Shown: positions 49,088-60,548 of the stretch, piece by piece
How the letters are laid out: every line of letters starts with the position of its first letter
Position numbering within the stretch: position 1 is the stretch's first letter
DNA from: Pomacea canaliculata
Taxonomy: Eukaryota > Mollusca > Gastropoda > Architaenioglossa > Ampullariidae
DNA length: 64,000 bases
Direction of reading: 5' to 3'
NCBI RefSeq assembly: GCF_003073045.1
Contig: NC_037593.1
Coordinates: 10,774,735 to 10,838,734 of the forward strand
Notes under the pieces: generated by a model
The model's input: only the letters and a program-made list of their open reading frames with translations
Told to the model about the DNA's origin: nothing
Databases searched by the model: none
Made by a program: the position numbers and the translations under genes

Positions 49088-49250
49088 GTGGGGGAAACGA
49101 GCGGTTAGAACACTGACGTCCGAACCCGGAGACTCACAGGTTCGATACCACTATGGAGCAGGAAACTTTCTCCAGTCAACCTAGTGTACCTGACTTCATA
49201 GAGGGCTGGGAAAGGTAAAGCAGCGAATGGAAGAGGAGACAGACACCACC
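49088..49250 (+). mobile_element. tRNA-derived SINE, uninterrupted copy
   Basis: Head with A-box-like GAGCGGTTAGAACACTG and B-box GGTTCGATACCAC in tRNA spacing, followed by a body (GAAACTTTCTCCAGTCAACC, then GGGCTGGGAAAGGTAAAG). It shares the body with the SINE at 1930-2330, for which it acts as the intact reference. The 3' part reads GAAGAGGAGACAGACACC. Confidence 0.65.
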
Positions 49251-50094
49251 ATCAAAATCTGGACGAATTTATATAACACAATATATATATAACACGAGTC
49301 GTCTATCACCGGCGTCTTCTGTCCACCTTCATCTATATCACTCATCTTCACCTAGTGTTAAAGATGGAGCTAAACAAGCCGTGTTTGTGGAAAATACTGC
49401 GAGAGAATGAAGTGCGTCTGTTAAAACTTAAAAAAAAAATCTTGATCGATGTTTCGATGTAAACAGTCAGTGATTGTTTCCAATGCTTTGACAACAACAT
49501 TAATAAAAAGAAAATGAAGTAGAAAGTAAAGTTTGGTTAAAGAAAAATAGGTGGTCTGAGTATTTTAAGTTTCAAAGTAAAGAAATGCAGAGAGAATACG
49601 AATACAAAGAGAGAGAGAGATTGGAGGAAACATGGAAGAAAGAAGGAAAGAAGGAAAACAGGAAAGATACAGTTCACATCCAGACCCCAAAGTATGATAA
49701 ATATTCACCTTTCTCTGTGGGCTGTTCACACAGATGTTCAGCAGGTGACTTGAAGAATGGTCTCCAACTCAAGCGACGAGGACTGATGCTGACACGGCTG
49801 CGGTAGTCGGTTTGTGGAGGGACTCGGTCCCCCCTGGGCACACGAGCGTGACAACAGGGAAAACAGGTCTGGGTGTAACGATAAATCGAGTTTGCGAAGC
49901 GCCTACATACGTTACTCATACGTTACTACATACGCCAGTCTTGCTACGAAAATGGACCAACATCAAACGACAAAAAGCAAAGTAAAAGCAAAATCCCAGA
50001 CACGACTGAATCAGAGGAAATCCTCCCTGTAACTGTTTTCATCAATCGTTTTAATAGTTCTTTCTGCTTCTTTTTTAATCTCAGCTTTGGCTTT

Positions 50095-50176
50095 CAATAC
50101 AATACAATACAATACAATACAATACAATACAATACAATACAATACAATACAATACAATACAATACGATACAATACA
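50095..50176 (+). repeat. (CAATA)n pentanucleotide microsatellite
   Basis: About 16 CAATA units with one A-to-G change, leading into CAACTTTATTAATCC. That arrangement often marks the reversed 3' end of a non-LTR retroelement, but no element body can be recognised next to it. Confidence 0.9.
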
Positions 50177-51702
50177 ACTTTATTAATCCAATTATAGGTA
50201 CTTTTACCATGTACAGCTTATAGATAGATACGTTACATTAAACCTCAGAAAGAAGAAAAACGAATCGATACACCCTTGCTGAAATGTGACTTGCATTTTC
50301 CTTTATGCACGTGGCCATGCTCATACTTTCCCTCCTTCATACATATTTTTAATGCATGTCGCTGCATGCTTTTTTCTTTAATTAATTGACTGTGTCCCGC
50401 ACGGAATAAAGTGAAAACCAGTTACACAATCACATAACTCCACATACCGAAAACTCCTTACATCTCTTGATAGTTTCAGTCCTCATTCACAGACACACCG
50501 ATCTTTGCCGAGCGGTCAGGGGTCAGCATGCAGGTAGACAGCACGACGAAGAAAGACGATGCCGTTGCCGCCGTTACAACATGTCAGACCTGCAGCACAG
50601 AGGGATCTGTTTCCACAGTTTGTTTCCAGAATCTGAACCGTGACCCGGATTACCGGGGTTGAGACGGATCATTGTGCTACATGAAAAGTAGAAATTCCGC
50701 GGGGTATTGCGAGCACCCGTCATACGAAGAGTACGCCTGGAGAAAAAAAAAAAAAAAACCAAACTCAAAAACTCTGTGTTCATTGTTTGTTGTTATTCTT
50801 CTTAAGTCCTGTTTTCATATCAAAACCGGCGAAAACCCATGTAAGCCCCCGACTCAAGCTTGAGACCTACTGACCTACTTGACTTCCTTTGAAGACCAAA
50901 CCGAAAACAAAAACATTTTACGACTTTACTCGTAGGACAAATTAATGCAGAATTGTGAAGATAAACTACCGGCCTTTGTGTAGATACAATATCTGTGGCA
51001 GCAGTCGACTGAAGTGAACTGAGTGGGTTGCAGCCAGCAAACAACAACCACAGCAGGTGATAAAGCGCTGAGGTGACGTGGGTGGCACCGCCGTCCTGTT
51101 TGCGCCTCCCGTTAATTACAGGTGCACTGCATACATTTTTACAAGGGATTTTTTTTCTTGGAAGCGTTGCAGGTAAGACTGCAATTTACGTAGAGTATAT
51201 ATTTTGACAATGTTCATAAATAGTAGTATAAATATTTGTAATATTTATCAACATCTGTATTTTGCCAATATATATCAATATCTGTAAAACATTGCGAATC
51301 ATGCAGTATACTCATTAAAGTAACACCTTCACAAAGATATATATATAAGACATATACACACACGCACCCACACATACAATACAATACAAATAAAACATTA
51401 TGGTGGTGGTGGTGGTGGTGTTTTCATGTGTGAGAGAGAAAGATCAGAGATCAATAAAAGTGAGTAATAATAATTATCACAAATACTGTGGAGTATTCAC
51501 TGTATATTTCTACTATTTATGGACAGCCGTTATTTAAAAGTGCACTACTCAGGTGTGATATGTAGAACGTTAAAAACTACATTCCTCTGCACCTGACAAA
51601 AAGAAGCGAGCTGACAAGTGTCACCTGTGCACCGAGGAACGCAAACCCCAGCTCGAGGGCAAAGGTGGCTTTTGACTGATACGAGTTCTGCGAAAACATT
51701 AA

Positions 51703-51912
51703 TTACCAGACAGTCGGCAGATAATCCTTGAGAGTCAGTGGCACGTGAAGGGGGGTGACAGTCACAAGCTGACCCCCGGTACCCGGACCTGCGAGGCTGC
51801 GCGACTCTCGGGTAGCTGAGTAGGTACCCGCACTTTTGTTCTCGTGGATTTTTTTATCCATGGTCACTGGACCGTAGAGATGTGAGCTATAAGAATAACT
51901 TTGCTGTGTCAT
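51703..51912 (-). CDS. Small 69-residue open frame, uncertain
   Basis: An ATG at 51912 opens a frame to TAA at 51703 (MTQQSYSYSSHLYGPVTMDK..., ending LTLKDYLPTVW). Composition looks protein-like and there is no low-complexity DNA. However, no family is recognised, the start context is poor (pyrimidines before ATG), and no exon partner was found. Confidence 0.2.
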   Translation of the reverse strand: MTQQSYSYSSHLYGPVTMDKKIHENKSAGTYSATRESRSLAGPGTGGQLVTVTPLHVPLTLKDYLPTVW

Positions 51913-52690
51913 GGAAAGAAAGTGTATAGAAATGAAAAATTAAATTTAGGAGAGGGGAAGGGCTGGAGGGAGAGCGACGAGCGAAAAAGATTTGAAAAGT
52001 CACTCAACCGTGACTTCAGTGGGCGAGAAATGTCATTTCAGTAGCAGTAGACTTCAGAAGTCAGTGTACGTGGGTTGTGATTGCTGTAAGCACTGTACAA
52101 CACAAGATTCCAAACACATGTCCATTTAAGCTGTGGTGATAATTAATGATGACGATAATAATGATTGCGATAAGCTGACACCATGGTACTCTATGGTGAG
52201 CGCGCTTGTCCTCCTCCACCAGCCACTCATGACAGGCCACTACTCCATCTATAACCACACGATGACGATGATGAATATTTTTCAACTTCGAGAAGAAATC
52301 TAAGAAACAAATTTTCACAAACCAGAAGTTAAATGCTTTTGTTTTAATCTTTTTTATCTCGGTTTACAGCCGTGGACTGTGCAGGAGAGAACAAGAACCG
52401 TTTATGAGGTTCATTTCGTTGGAGTGTGCACGTCTCTCTCTCTCTCGCCAACAATAAAAGTTTATGGCTGGCGCGAGGAATCATAAATGAAAACAAGCGG
52501 CAACAGCCACAAAAAAGGTGCGAGGACGAAACGTCGTTAGTGGGCATGCGCAAAGATGCGAGAGTCTGATGGGAACGTTCAGCAGTAACTCTGACCTTTT
52601 ACTTGGAGGCTGACGGATGTGCATGCACCCTCCTTCACTCACTCTGCCAGCGTCGCGAGCTGGGAAATATTGCACGGCAGGGTCAGTAAG

Positions 52691-52842
52691 GTGTGTGTGT
52701 GTACTTGTATGTGTGTGGGTGTGTCTGTGTGTGTAGGTGTGTGTGTGTGTAGGTGTGTCTGTGTGTGTGTGTGTAGCTGTGTCTGTGTGTGTGTGTGGCT
52801 GTGTCTGTGTGTGTGTGTAGCTGTGTCTGTGTGTGTGTGTGG
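52691..52842 (+). repeat. GT-rich minisatellite-like tract
   Basis: About 150 bp of (GT)n broken by regularly spaced AGCTGTGTCTGT and AGGTGTGT words, with the last copies in a unit of about 30 bp. It is the source of Cys/Val-rich spurious frames. Confidence 0.85.
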
Positions 52843-55532
52843 TGGGGGGAATGCATGTGCGTCAACATGTGGGACAGAAATGTCGTATGTAATCGCGCCA
52901 TTACAATTGTCTGTACATGTATGTGCACCCGCGTGTTAAGATAAATAGAAGTCGTTTAATATCGAGTTGACACTGCACTGACAGTTGCATTCTTCTTAAT
53001 GTCAGCTTCTTTGTCACACAATTCTATCCCCACACCAACGACTGGCAGACCAACTTGTTTATTTTTGTTGCTGTTATTGTTTAGGCTCAGTAGGACAAAC
53101 TACTGAGAATGCATGAAACTTTTCTGCATGTTTATTACAAACATATTTTCTTAACATTGTACTCATGCATGTTTGAGTTACTTTATTCATTCTTTCCGTC
53201 ATAAGGGCAATAACTGCGTACCAGTGCTGAGATAAAGACATTATGCACGGTCCCCCTCACTTGGAGAGTAATGGTTCTTGTTTACATTTTGTTTGTCTTT
53301 GTGTCTGCATAAAATCTGTGGCAAACTTGATGAAGCTCGAAGAATTTAAACAACGTGTCCATTAACTGCAGAATCAGAATTATGATCTTCATAGTTTCTT
53401 GTCACCAGGTTGCATTACCGATGAATAACAATGTTAAAAAAAAAGCAACAATTTAAAAAAAAAATCACAAAATTATCAAAATAGGCAGAGATAAAAAATG
53501 AGAAGCTATCGCCGTATTCTTACAAATAACAAAAAATAACCATTTCCTTATTGTAAAGGCTAAGCTATAATTTGTGATTATTCGGACTGTAAGATATGTT
53601 TATATATCTGCAATATATCTGCAAACCATGCTGTTGCCCAGGAAAAACCAAACTCTCTGCCTTGCCATGTCTTAATGAAGCTGAGTAGGGGAACCTCAGC
53701 TGTCACATTGACAACAATACAAGTACAATAAAAGTATTGTGGTATGAGAATACAGAGGAATTAGACACTATTGTAATAAACAACCAGGATACTAGATGAA
53801 GAGACATAATGTGATCCTCAACACACTAACAATGTAAATAATCAGTTTATTGTAATACTCTGCTGATTTGAATTATCCCCTAGAAAACCACATGTTAGTG
53901 TCATAGTGTTACTGGGGTCTCTGGATGAATACCTGAATAAAATCTTGAAATGAGCACCTGGAAAGCTTTATGCACGTGTCTGCAAAGGACATCCCGCAAT
54001 GACGAGCTTCACATCAGATTGAAAAAAAAAATAAGGTAAGAAGAAACCAACTTCTTAAGTCGCCTGCATCATGTTGTAGCTGTCATATGTGATGCATCAG
54101 GTATGTGTATGGACAGATTTAGATTTAGATAAACCTAAATCAAGTAACCCCCCCCCCCCACAAAAAAAAAAAAAAAATTAAAATCCCGGTTTGTGGCTGA
54201 TCAGCTTTTAACAAAGAACGAGCATTCGATTGTCTGGTCCAAGTTCATTTCCAGAAGGATTGCTCAGCTCAGACACTGCTTTGAATAAAAGTGCTTAAAG
54301 GACCTTGTTCTCCGTTTGGTGTTTTATGGGCATTTAAAATCCTATTTTTATTTTGATGAGGGAAAAGGTAGGGCTCTGGTACCTCAGGCCTGAAAATGAA
54401 TCATGAAGCAGGAGCGACATTAAAACGAGGAGGGGAGGGGAGGGAAGGGGAGGGCATGTCGTAACTCTTCTCGTCAGACCTCGCTGTTGGCGATCCTTAG
54501 CACTGATATTATTTCTGTTTATTGAATGTAAAAACATAGGTTAGACGTGTCTTCTCTTTATTTTTATTCATTCCCACATCACTTCTCTCTCCATCTTTGT
54601 GAGGCACGCTAACCTTTAAGCGGATCACTTTATTGGCTTGATATTATGTTGTATGATACTTACCACAACAAGCTCCTTACAGTCTACGATTTTCATATGT
54701 AAAGCAGCATACACAATTGTACTGTTTATTATTACAAATAACGGACAGCAAGTTTCGCGGCTGTACTCTGTAAGCACGTCACTCATTAACGTGCCGGTGG
54801 ATTTCACGTACATATACGTCACACCACCAGTTTAGAATTCAACGCAAAAAAATCAGCCAGTACAACGGACACAAACATACCCTAGGCTTTCTCGAAAATT
54901 TAGTGTCTTAAAGTCCGGGTAATAAAAGTGTATTTTTAGATTGTGTGGAACCACAAGCAGGACTTCTTGTAGGACAAGAGCATTAGAAGTTTGAAGTGTT
55001 ACAACAACACATCGAGACTGGCTGACTGATGAGTCTCTGATGAAGTTAATTATAGTATTCTTACTCTAAGGTAAGCATGAGTAAAATGACTGATTAATGT
55101 CATGTTGTGATTTGACATTGGTCTGTGACGGTAGCTTGTCACAGTCCTGCTGGTGAAAGGACAAGAGTGACGTTACAGACTTTGTCCTGCTGGAAACTGT
55201 CGGAATGACACCGAAGACTAGTCAATGCCATGATGGTGGATGATTCGTTTCATGGAATATTGTCAGACTGGGGACACTTCCTAGTAGTGTTGGAGAATTC
55301 TTTCAGTACCATGCTGGATCTTTGTCAGTGTCATATGGAAGACTTGTCAGTGCGCCATGCTGGTGGTTCATGACGTCACGTAACTTTTTCTCGCGGTTAC
55401 GTAACTGAAGGCAGACGCAAGAAAGTACGACTTACACACGTGACAAAGTCGTAGATAACTGAAAGACTGGTAGGGCGTAGAGATGACGTAGGTGAGTGTG
55501 ATCACCCGCCAATAACGTTCCTGACGTCATGT

Positions 55533-58500
55533 TCACAGCCGTGACGTACCTTTAAAAATACGTTCGGAACCGAGGGGTTCTTCGTCCTCCATCTCTTTGA
55601 AAACTTTGTCGCTGTTCTTCCCGTTCTCTCCCAACATGAGTTCTCGCCCTTCCTGCGTTGTCGGAACTGTTTTTTCGGCCTCGCAATGCGCATAGAAAGG
55701 TCGTTTCAGTTGTGTCGCGACGATAAAAGCGATGACGTAGAACAGGAAGTTCGCCACGCGCGAGCTGACGTACAGACCGTGGTACATAAACCTAAAGGCA
55801 CGCAGATCGTACATGGCGCACGAACCAGCCCCCGCGCAGCCGGAAGTCCACATCAGACACGTGGAATCCACGACCCGGCCGAACAGGACAGGGCCAGGAA
55901 ACCAGCCTAAGCAAAGCAAAACTTGTATCACTTATTTTTGGTACTAAGACAATTGTAATTCTAGACAATCATGTGATATAGAAAATAAATAATTAAAAAA
56001 ACTATTACCTTAAGCCATCTGAACTAGAGCAAAAATCAGAAAATAAAACGTGGGTAAAGGTCACTTGGAGCAAAAGGACAAGAAACCCCACATAAGTGGT
56101 CGTCTGCATGAACAATAAAACACAATAGGAGGGTCGACTCACCCAGCAGGGTGACCAAAAAGGCGCTGAAGCCGATGGCCAGGGGCTTGTCGCTCTCCGC
56201 CACACTTCTGTTAGAAGACAGAAAGGCAAAGGGTTCCACGCTGACAAATTCTGCTATAAATATGGTCAGTTTGTTGTAATTTTCTTCAGCATTTATTTAT
56301 GATATGAGAATGAAATAACAATCGAATGAAGGAAGGATAGAGGGAAGGAAAGAGTGTCAGAAGATACTTACCTAACGCTGACGACAAAACCGGGCATGAT
56401 GCTCATTGTGGACCCCAGGGCAGAGACGAAGCTCAGAATAACATACGGATATAACATGTTGCAGTTCTGAGAACACAGGCCGGGGACTGCTTCCGCTGTG
56501 GGATGTGACGTGTTGCTGGGCATTGCTATGCACGAGCAGTTCCCGTAGGACTGAAAACAGACCCCTCTCCCAGATAAGATCTTTGTCGAAACATCATTGG
56601 GACAGAGAGGAAGCAAGCATTTATTTTGGTGACAAACTTTACTATTAACGTAGCAAACACGCAAGATTTGGCCAAGCTTGGGCCAAGCTTGGGCCAAGCT
56701 TAGGCCAATGTTTTTATCTTGGCTCAAGCTTGGCCGAATCTTGCGTGTTTGCTGGGAACTTGGGGGCATTTCAGAGCTTTGCCAATTCACCATTTTGTAC
56801 CCTACCGTGGGTGGACCACGTGACACTTACCACGCCTCTGTTCTCGGAGCAGCCAGCGTGACACGGGGAGAAGTACGTCACGCCGTTTGCGCCGCACGTA
56901 GGAAAGTAACGTGTCTCATCGCACTGGCAGCTGGACTGACATGGCTGTGACGTGTTCGAGATACTGCCACTGCCACGAGACAATACGTCATCGTTGTGCT
57001 AACATGACTTAAAATATTTGCACAAAGAGGAACAAATATTTTTCTTGTAACCAGTTGACTGTTTAAAAATGAAGTTAGTCCTCCTCAGTCGACAATCCAC
57101 GTCAGTTACATACCGCCACAAGTTTTCTTTAGTCCTTCGTTTCATCGCTTTTGTCATTTTTGTCAAAAGAAAAAAGAACAGACCCCGGTTCTGCTCCTGA
57201 CTCACCCCACTGCGGTCACACCCTTGTCGATCTGTGGCTGGTCACATCCCAGGGCGAACAAGGACGCGATCATGGCAGTGCACACAGCGGACAGGGTCAG
57301 CATCACCTTCAGGCAGGTCAGGGGAGGCAACTTGAAGCGTGACGTCACATAGCCGCCAATTAAGGTGCCAACGGAAGCAGCCATAACATTCAGAACTCCT
57401 GGCGAGCAACCAAAGGCGGGTGTTGAGAGAGGGTGGGAAAGTAGAAGTCACACAAAAATACAGCCAACAGCAAAACCAGAAACAAATTTAAACAAAACAG
57501 TCGACACAAATTTTTAAAAGTTAAATTCCTGCTCACAGACTAAGACGAGAACATTTAGACACTGCTGTGAAGTAGTTTGACATCTTCACACCGTTGGTGA
57601 CGCAGACACACAGTAGTTACCTATAGTAATGTTGGCTTGCCAAGGAGGAACCGTGAACTGCGTCTCGAAGTACTTTGGTAGGAAGGCCATCATACCCGAC
57701 ACACTGAAAAGCATGCAGCAGTTTCCGATGACTATCAAAATGTACACGGGTGTCAGTACCAGACGGAGGAGGCTTCTCAGAAATTCTGAAAAAAAGTTGG
57801 AATGGACTAAAAAAATCTCGTCCTTGCAATATTGCGACATCGAGCACACAAAGCAGCAACACGATGGCACGTGCAGCAACAAGAGTGATTAATCACATTT
57901 ATATTCAAAATCCAGGGGACAGCATTCCCGTACCTTTTATGCCATGTATGAATGGCCTCCCCTTGGCAGCACTCTTGCGCTTCTCTTGCAGCGCCTTCAG
58001 CTCTGGCTGCGGTCGCAGTCGTCGCGGGAAGAAGATGAGGGGAATAGCGGCGAATATTCCACAGATTCCGAACAAGAGAAACCCTAACCACCAGGCTCCG
58101 ATCCAGCGAGGGTCGCGAGTCGTCATGCCGGTGTCTGGAGGACGGTGAAAATAAAAGCAAGAACAATTTTCTAAAGCATAAAACCAGATTTATGGATTTA
58201 GAAACGTTGACATGATGTAGTAAATTGTGGAGTACATACTTGTGATAACGAGGGCATTAGTCCTGAGTAAATCGACAATAGAGTTTCTAATGAGTCAACT
58301 GATATTTATTATTGTGATGTGACCAGGGCCGTGCTTAGGGGCAGGCGGACGAGGCATCTGCCTAGGGCCCCGCGCTTTTGATTGTAACCTATTGACGAAC
58401 GTTAGAAATAAATTAATCGTAGGCTTATGTTGTAATGTGTATGCAGCGTGCTGTCAATGATAAAAGACGAGATATCCCTGAGGAAAAAAGTGACTTTAGA

Positions 58501-59584
58501 TCACAACTAAAACCGTGTGATCGTGGCGTGAGGGCCCCGCACATGCCCTTTGCCTCGGGCCCCGCGGGGGCTAAGAACGGGCCTGGATGTGACAAAGGCG
58601 GTTATCGTGCATGAGGTAACACCTGAGTTTGTCATGTGTTAGGTGACAAAGGCGTTTGACTGTGTTAGTTGCGTCTATTGCGACAATAGTCTACTCTGCT
58701 TACCTTCCAGTGTGATGTACATCGTTGTGAACACTCCACCCAGAGTAAATGCCAGTGCAGGTCCGAAAATACTCAGACATGAAATAATTCCTACACATCC
58801 AGAAAACAAAAGTAATTACTTCCCTTACAACAAACCAATGGTCTTTACTGTGGACAGCTTATAAATATACAGTCACCTGTAATGAGGTCATTTAGAAAAG
58901 TGTAAAAAAAAAAAAGAGGTTGTGTTCATGAACTAAGAAGGAAGATGCTCACCAAGATAGAGCGTGGTTTTAGTTTTGGGCACGTTGTCATCAATGTACG
59001 TGCCCACGAACGTCTGACGAGGAGACTTGCCAAAGCCTTGAAAAATCATCCCCAGAGCGAGGCACGCGATGGCCAGGCCCTGCCATTCCTCCGAAATAGC
59101 CCCCTTCCTCCTGGGTCCCTCCACTGCGCAGCTTTCTTCTGCCCTCGTCGACAGGTTGACCATCTGGGAGCCGTTGTCCCACCCGGAGCTCGCCATGACG
59201 TCCAGCACGCACAGCGGCGCCCTGAAGCTCGCGCTACTTCCGCTGGCGGAAGCATTCATCTCCGTCAGAGCCCTAGGGCTCAGCGACAGGCTGTCCCTGG
59301 TGGCGAAGAAGGGGATGGTGCAGATGAGGCCGGAGAAGCCGAACAGCAGCGTGCAGACGGCGAGGGCGCGAGGGATGTGCACGCGGCGCGCCAGGTGAGA
59401 CAGGGGCAGGGTGGTCAGCAGGTAGCCCAGGTCGTTGCAGCTCATGAGGAGGCCGCTGATGGAGCTGCTGAAGCCGAACTGGCGCTCGAGGGTAGTGATC
59501 TGCGAGTTGATGTAGATGCTCAGGGTCGACGTGAACAAGCCCGCCAAGCTGTACACCGCCGTGAAGCACCCGATTCTCGCACAG

Positions 59585-59682
<98 letters not shown>

Positions 59683-60548
59683 TCCTAAAAATAGTCCCAA
59701 CACCGTACTCAAGAATTTGCTCAAAACATTTCAGCTCGATTGTCATCCAGTCACTTATAAAGTACAAGCAAGTCTTGGATTTTTATTAAAACGAAGATAT
59801 CTTCCTACAGCAGTGCCGACGATACAAAAGCTCGAGCTGTTAAAAGCAACTACCATTGCTGGTTTAAAAAAAAAACAAACTTAAAGAAAGGTCAAGCACC
59901 AGATATGCTACATGGACTACTCCATCTGGTCTACAAGTGACATCGTGACACAGTTACAAACACATTATCAGTCGTATCCTTATCTATGCTAATTATTATC
60001 AATGCTAACAACTGACTGTGAGCACCATTGATATGCGTGCTCCAAACAGGTAAATAAGAGGAGCTTAACCCGGGACACGTGCAAGTAAATAGTAAATTTT
60101 GATTGTGCTAAATGATGAAGAAAGAAGTTTTTACATTGATAAATATGTATCACATTTTTATAATGTTTTATTTTTAATGGTTAAAAATATGTGATCAGCA
60201 ATCAGTTTAACTGTAAAACAAAAATGCAATTCTGTAAATTAATCATCCATCCAATAAAAAAAATTACAGGAGTTTATCTTAGACAAACACACGTCCCTTG
60301 GGTGGGACTATGAATCAGTGGTCCCTGATGTACAGACATTTGAAGTCACTTTATAATACAACATAATACAACACATTACAATGTTATGTACTCCAGACAA
60401 CAATCACGCCAGTCTAGCATGGATATCTAACCTGCATGAAAGAAGGTCGGCAGCTTCCTGCTCCACATTCGATGGCATCATCGTCGTCATGGTTACTGAT
60501 TCCCCCCACTTCCTCAGGCCTTCCTCTCTGGGAGGTTCTACTCGTCAT
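55533..60548 (-). CDS. Organic anion transporting polypeptide (OATP/SLCO family)
   Basis: Ten exons on the minus strand, all phases closing: 60432-60548 (ATG at 60548), 58953-59586, 58704-58790, 57934-58134, 57621-57785, 57206-57398, 56831-56969, 56372-56550, 56143-56207 and 55533-55906. The product is 717 residues, a usual OATP length. It is a 12-pass plasma-membrane carrier for organic anions such as steroid conjugates, eicosanoids, thyroid hormones and drugs. Motifs in order: SCRPSFMQGC; TSTLSIYINSQITTLERQFG; the superfamily signature DPRWIGAWWLGFL at about residues 287-299; a Kazal-like Cys-rich loop at about 475-510 (CQCDETRYFPTCGANGVTYF, CHAGC); YGNCSC; and PGPVLFGRVVDSTCLMW. The last exon ends in ERIFKGTSRL. 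TSRL fits a class I PDZ ligand, but a GTACGT donor four codons earlier would allow another end. Which human SLCO it matches cannot be decided. Confidence 0.93.
56652..56753. mobile_element. Fold-back repeat with 29-bp arms in OATP intron
   Basis: Arms 56652-56680 and 56725-56753 are inverted copies at 28 of 29 positions, starting AGCAAACACGCAAGATT. The loop holds three further GGCCAAGCTTG direct repeats. No clear target-site duplication is visible. It lies in the intron between the Kazal exon and the next exon and could form a strong RNA hairpin. Confidence 0.75.
58324..58585. mobile_element. 262-bp hAT-type MITE with perfect 8-bp target duplication
   Basis: Left end CAGGGCCGTGCTTAGG and right end (other strand) CAGGCCCGTTCTTAGC match at 13 of 16. 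An exact 8-bp duplication, GATGTGAC, flanks it at 58316-58323 and 58586-58593. Both subterminal regions are G+C-rich with GGGCCCCGC words, while the middle is AT-rich. There is no coding capacity. It is in an intron of the OATP gene, on neither side close to an exon. Confidence 0.9.
59588..59682 (+). repeat. (AAT)n microsatellite abutting OATP exon 2 acceptor
   Basis: About 31 AAT units on the plus strand, that is (TTA)n on the transcribed strand. The array ends directly in the CAG acceptor of OATP exon 2 (exon starts at 59586). The normal polypyrimidine tract is thus replaced by the repeat. Confidence 0.95.

Larger units (their letters stand above)
48369..55532. other. Long gene-poor interval
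   Basis: Seven kilobases with the SINE, the CAATA and GT tracts and the small uncertain frame listed separately. TTTATT words near 54557 and 54629 could be minus-strand poly(A) signals for the transporter gene ending at 55533. A degenerate minisatellite-like stretch lies at 55130-55360. Nothing else could be supported. Confidence 0.4.

Noticed and set aside
52619-52939. 106-codon Cys/Val-rich frame
   Set aside because: It is the translation of a GT-rich tract and its mirror exists on the other strand.
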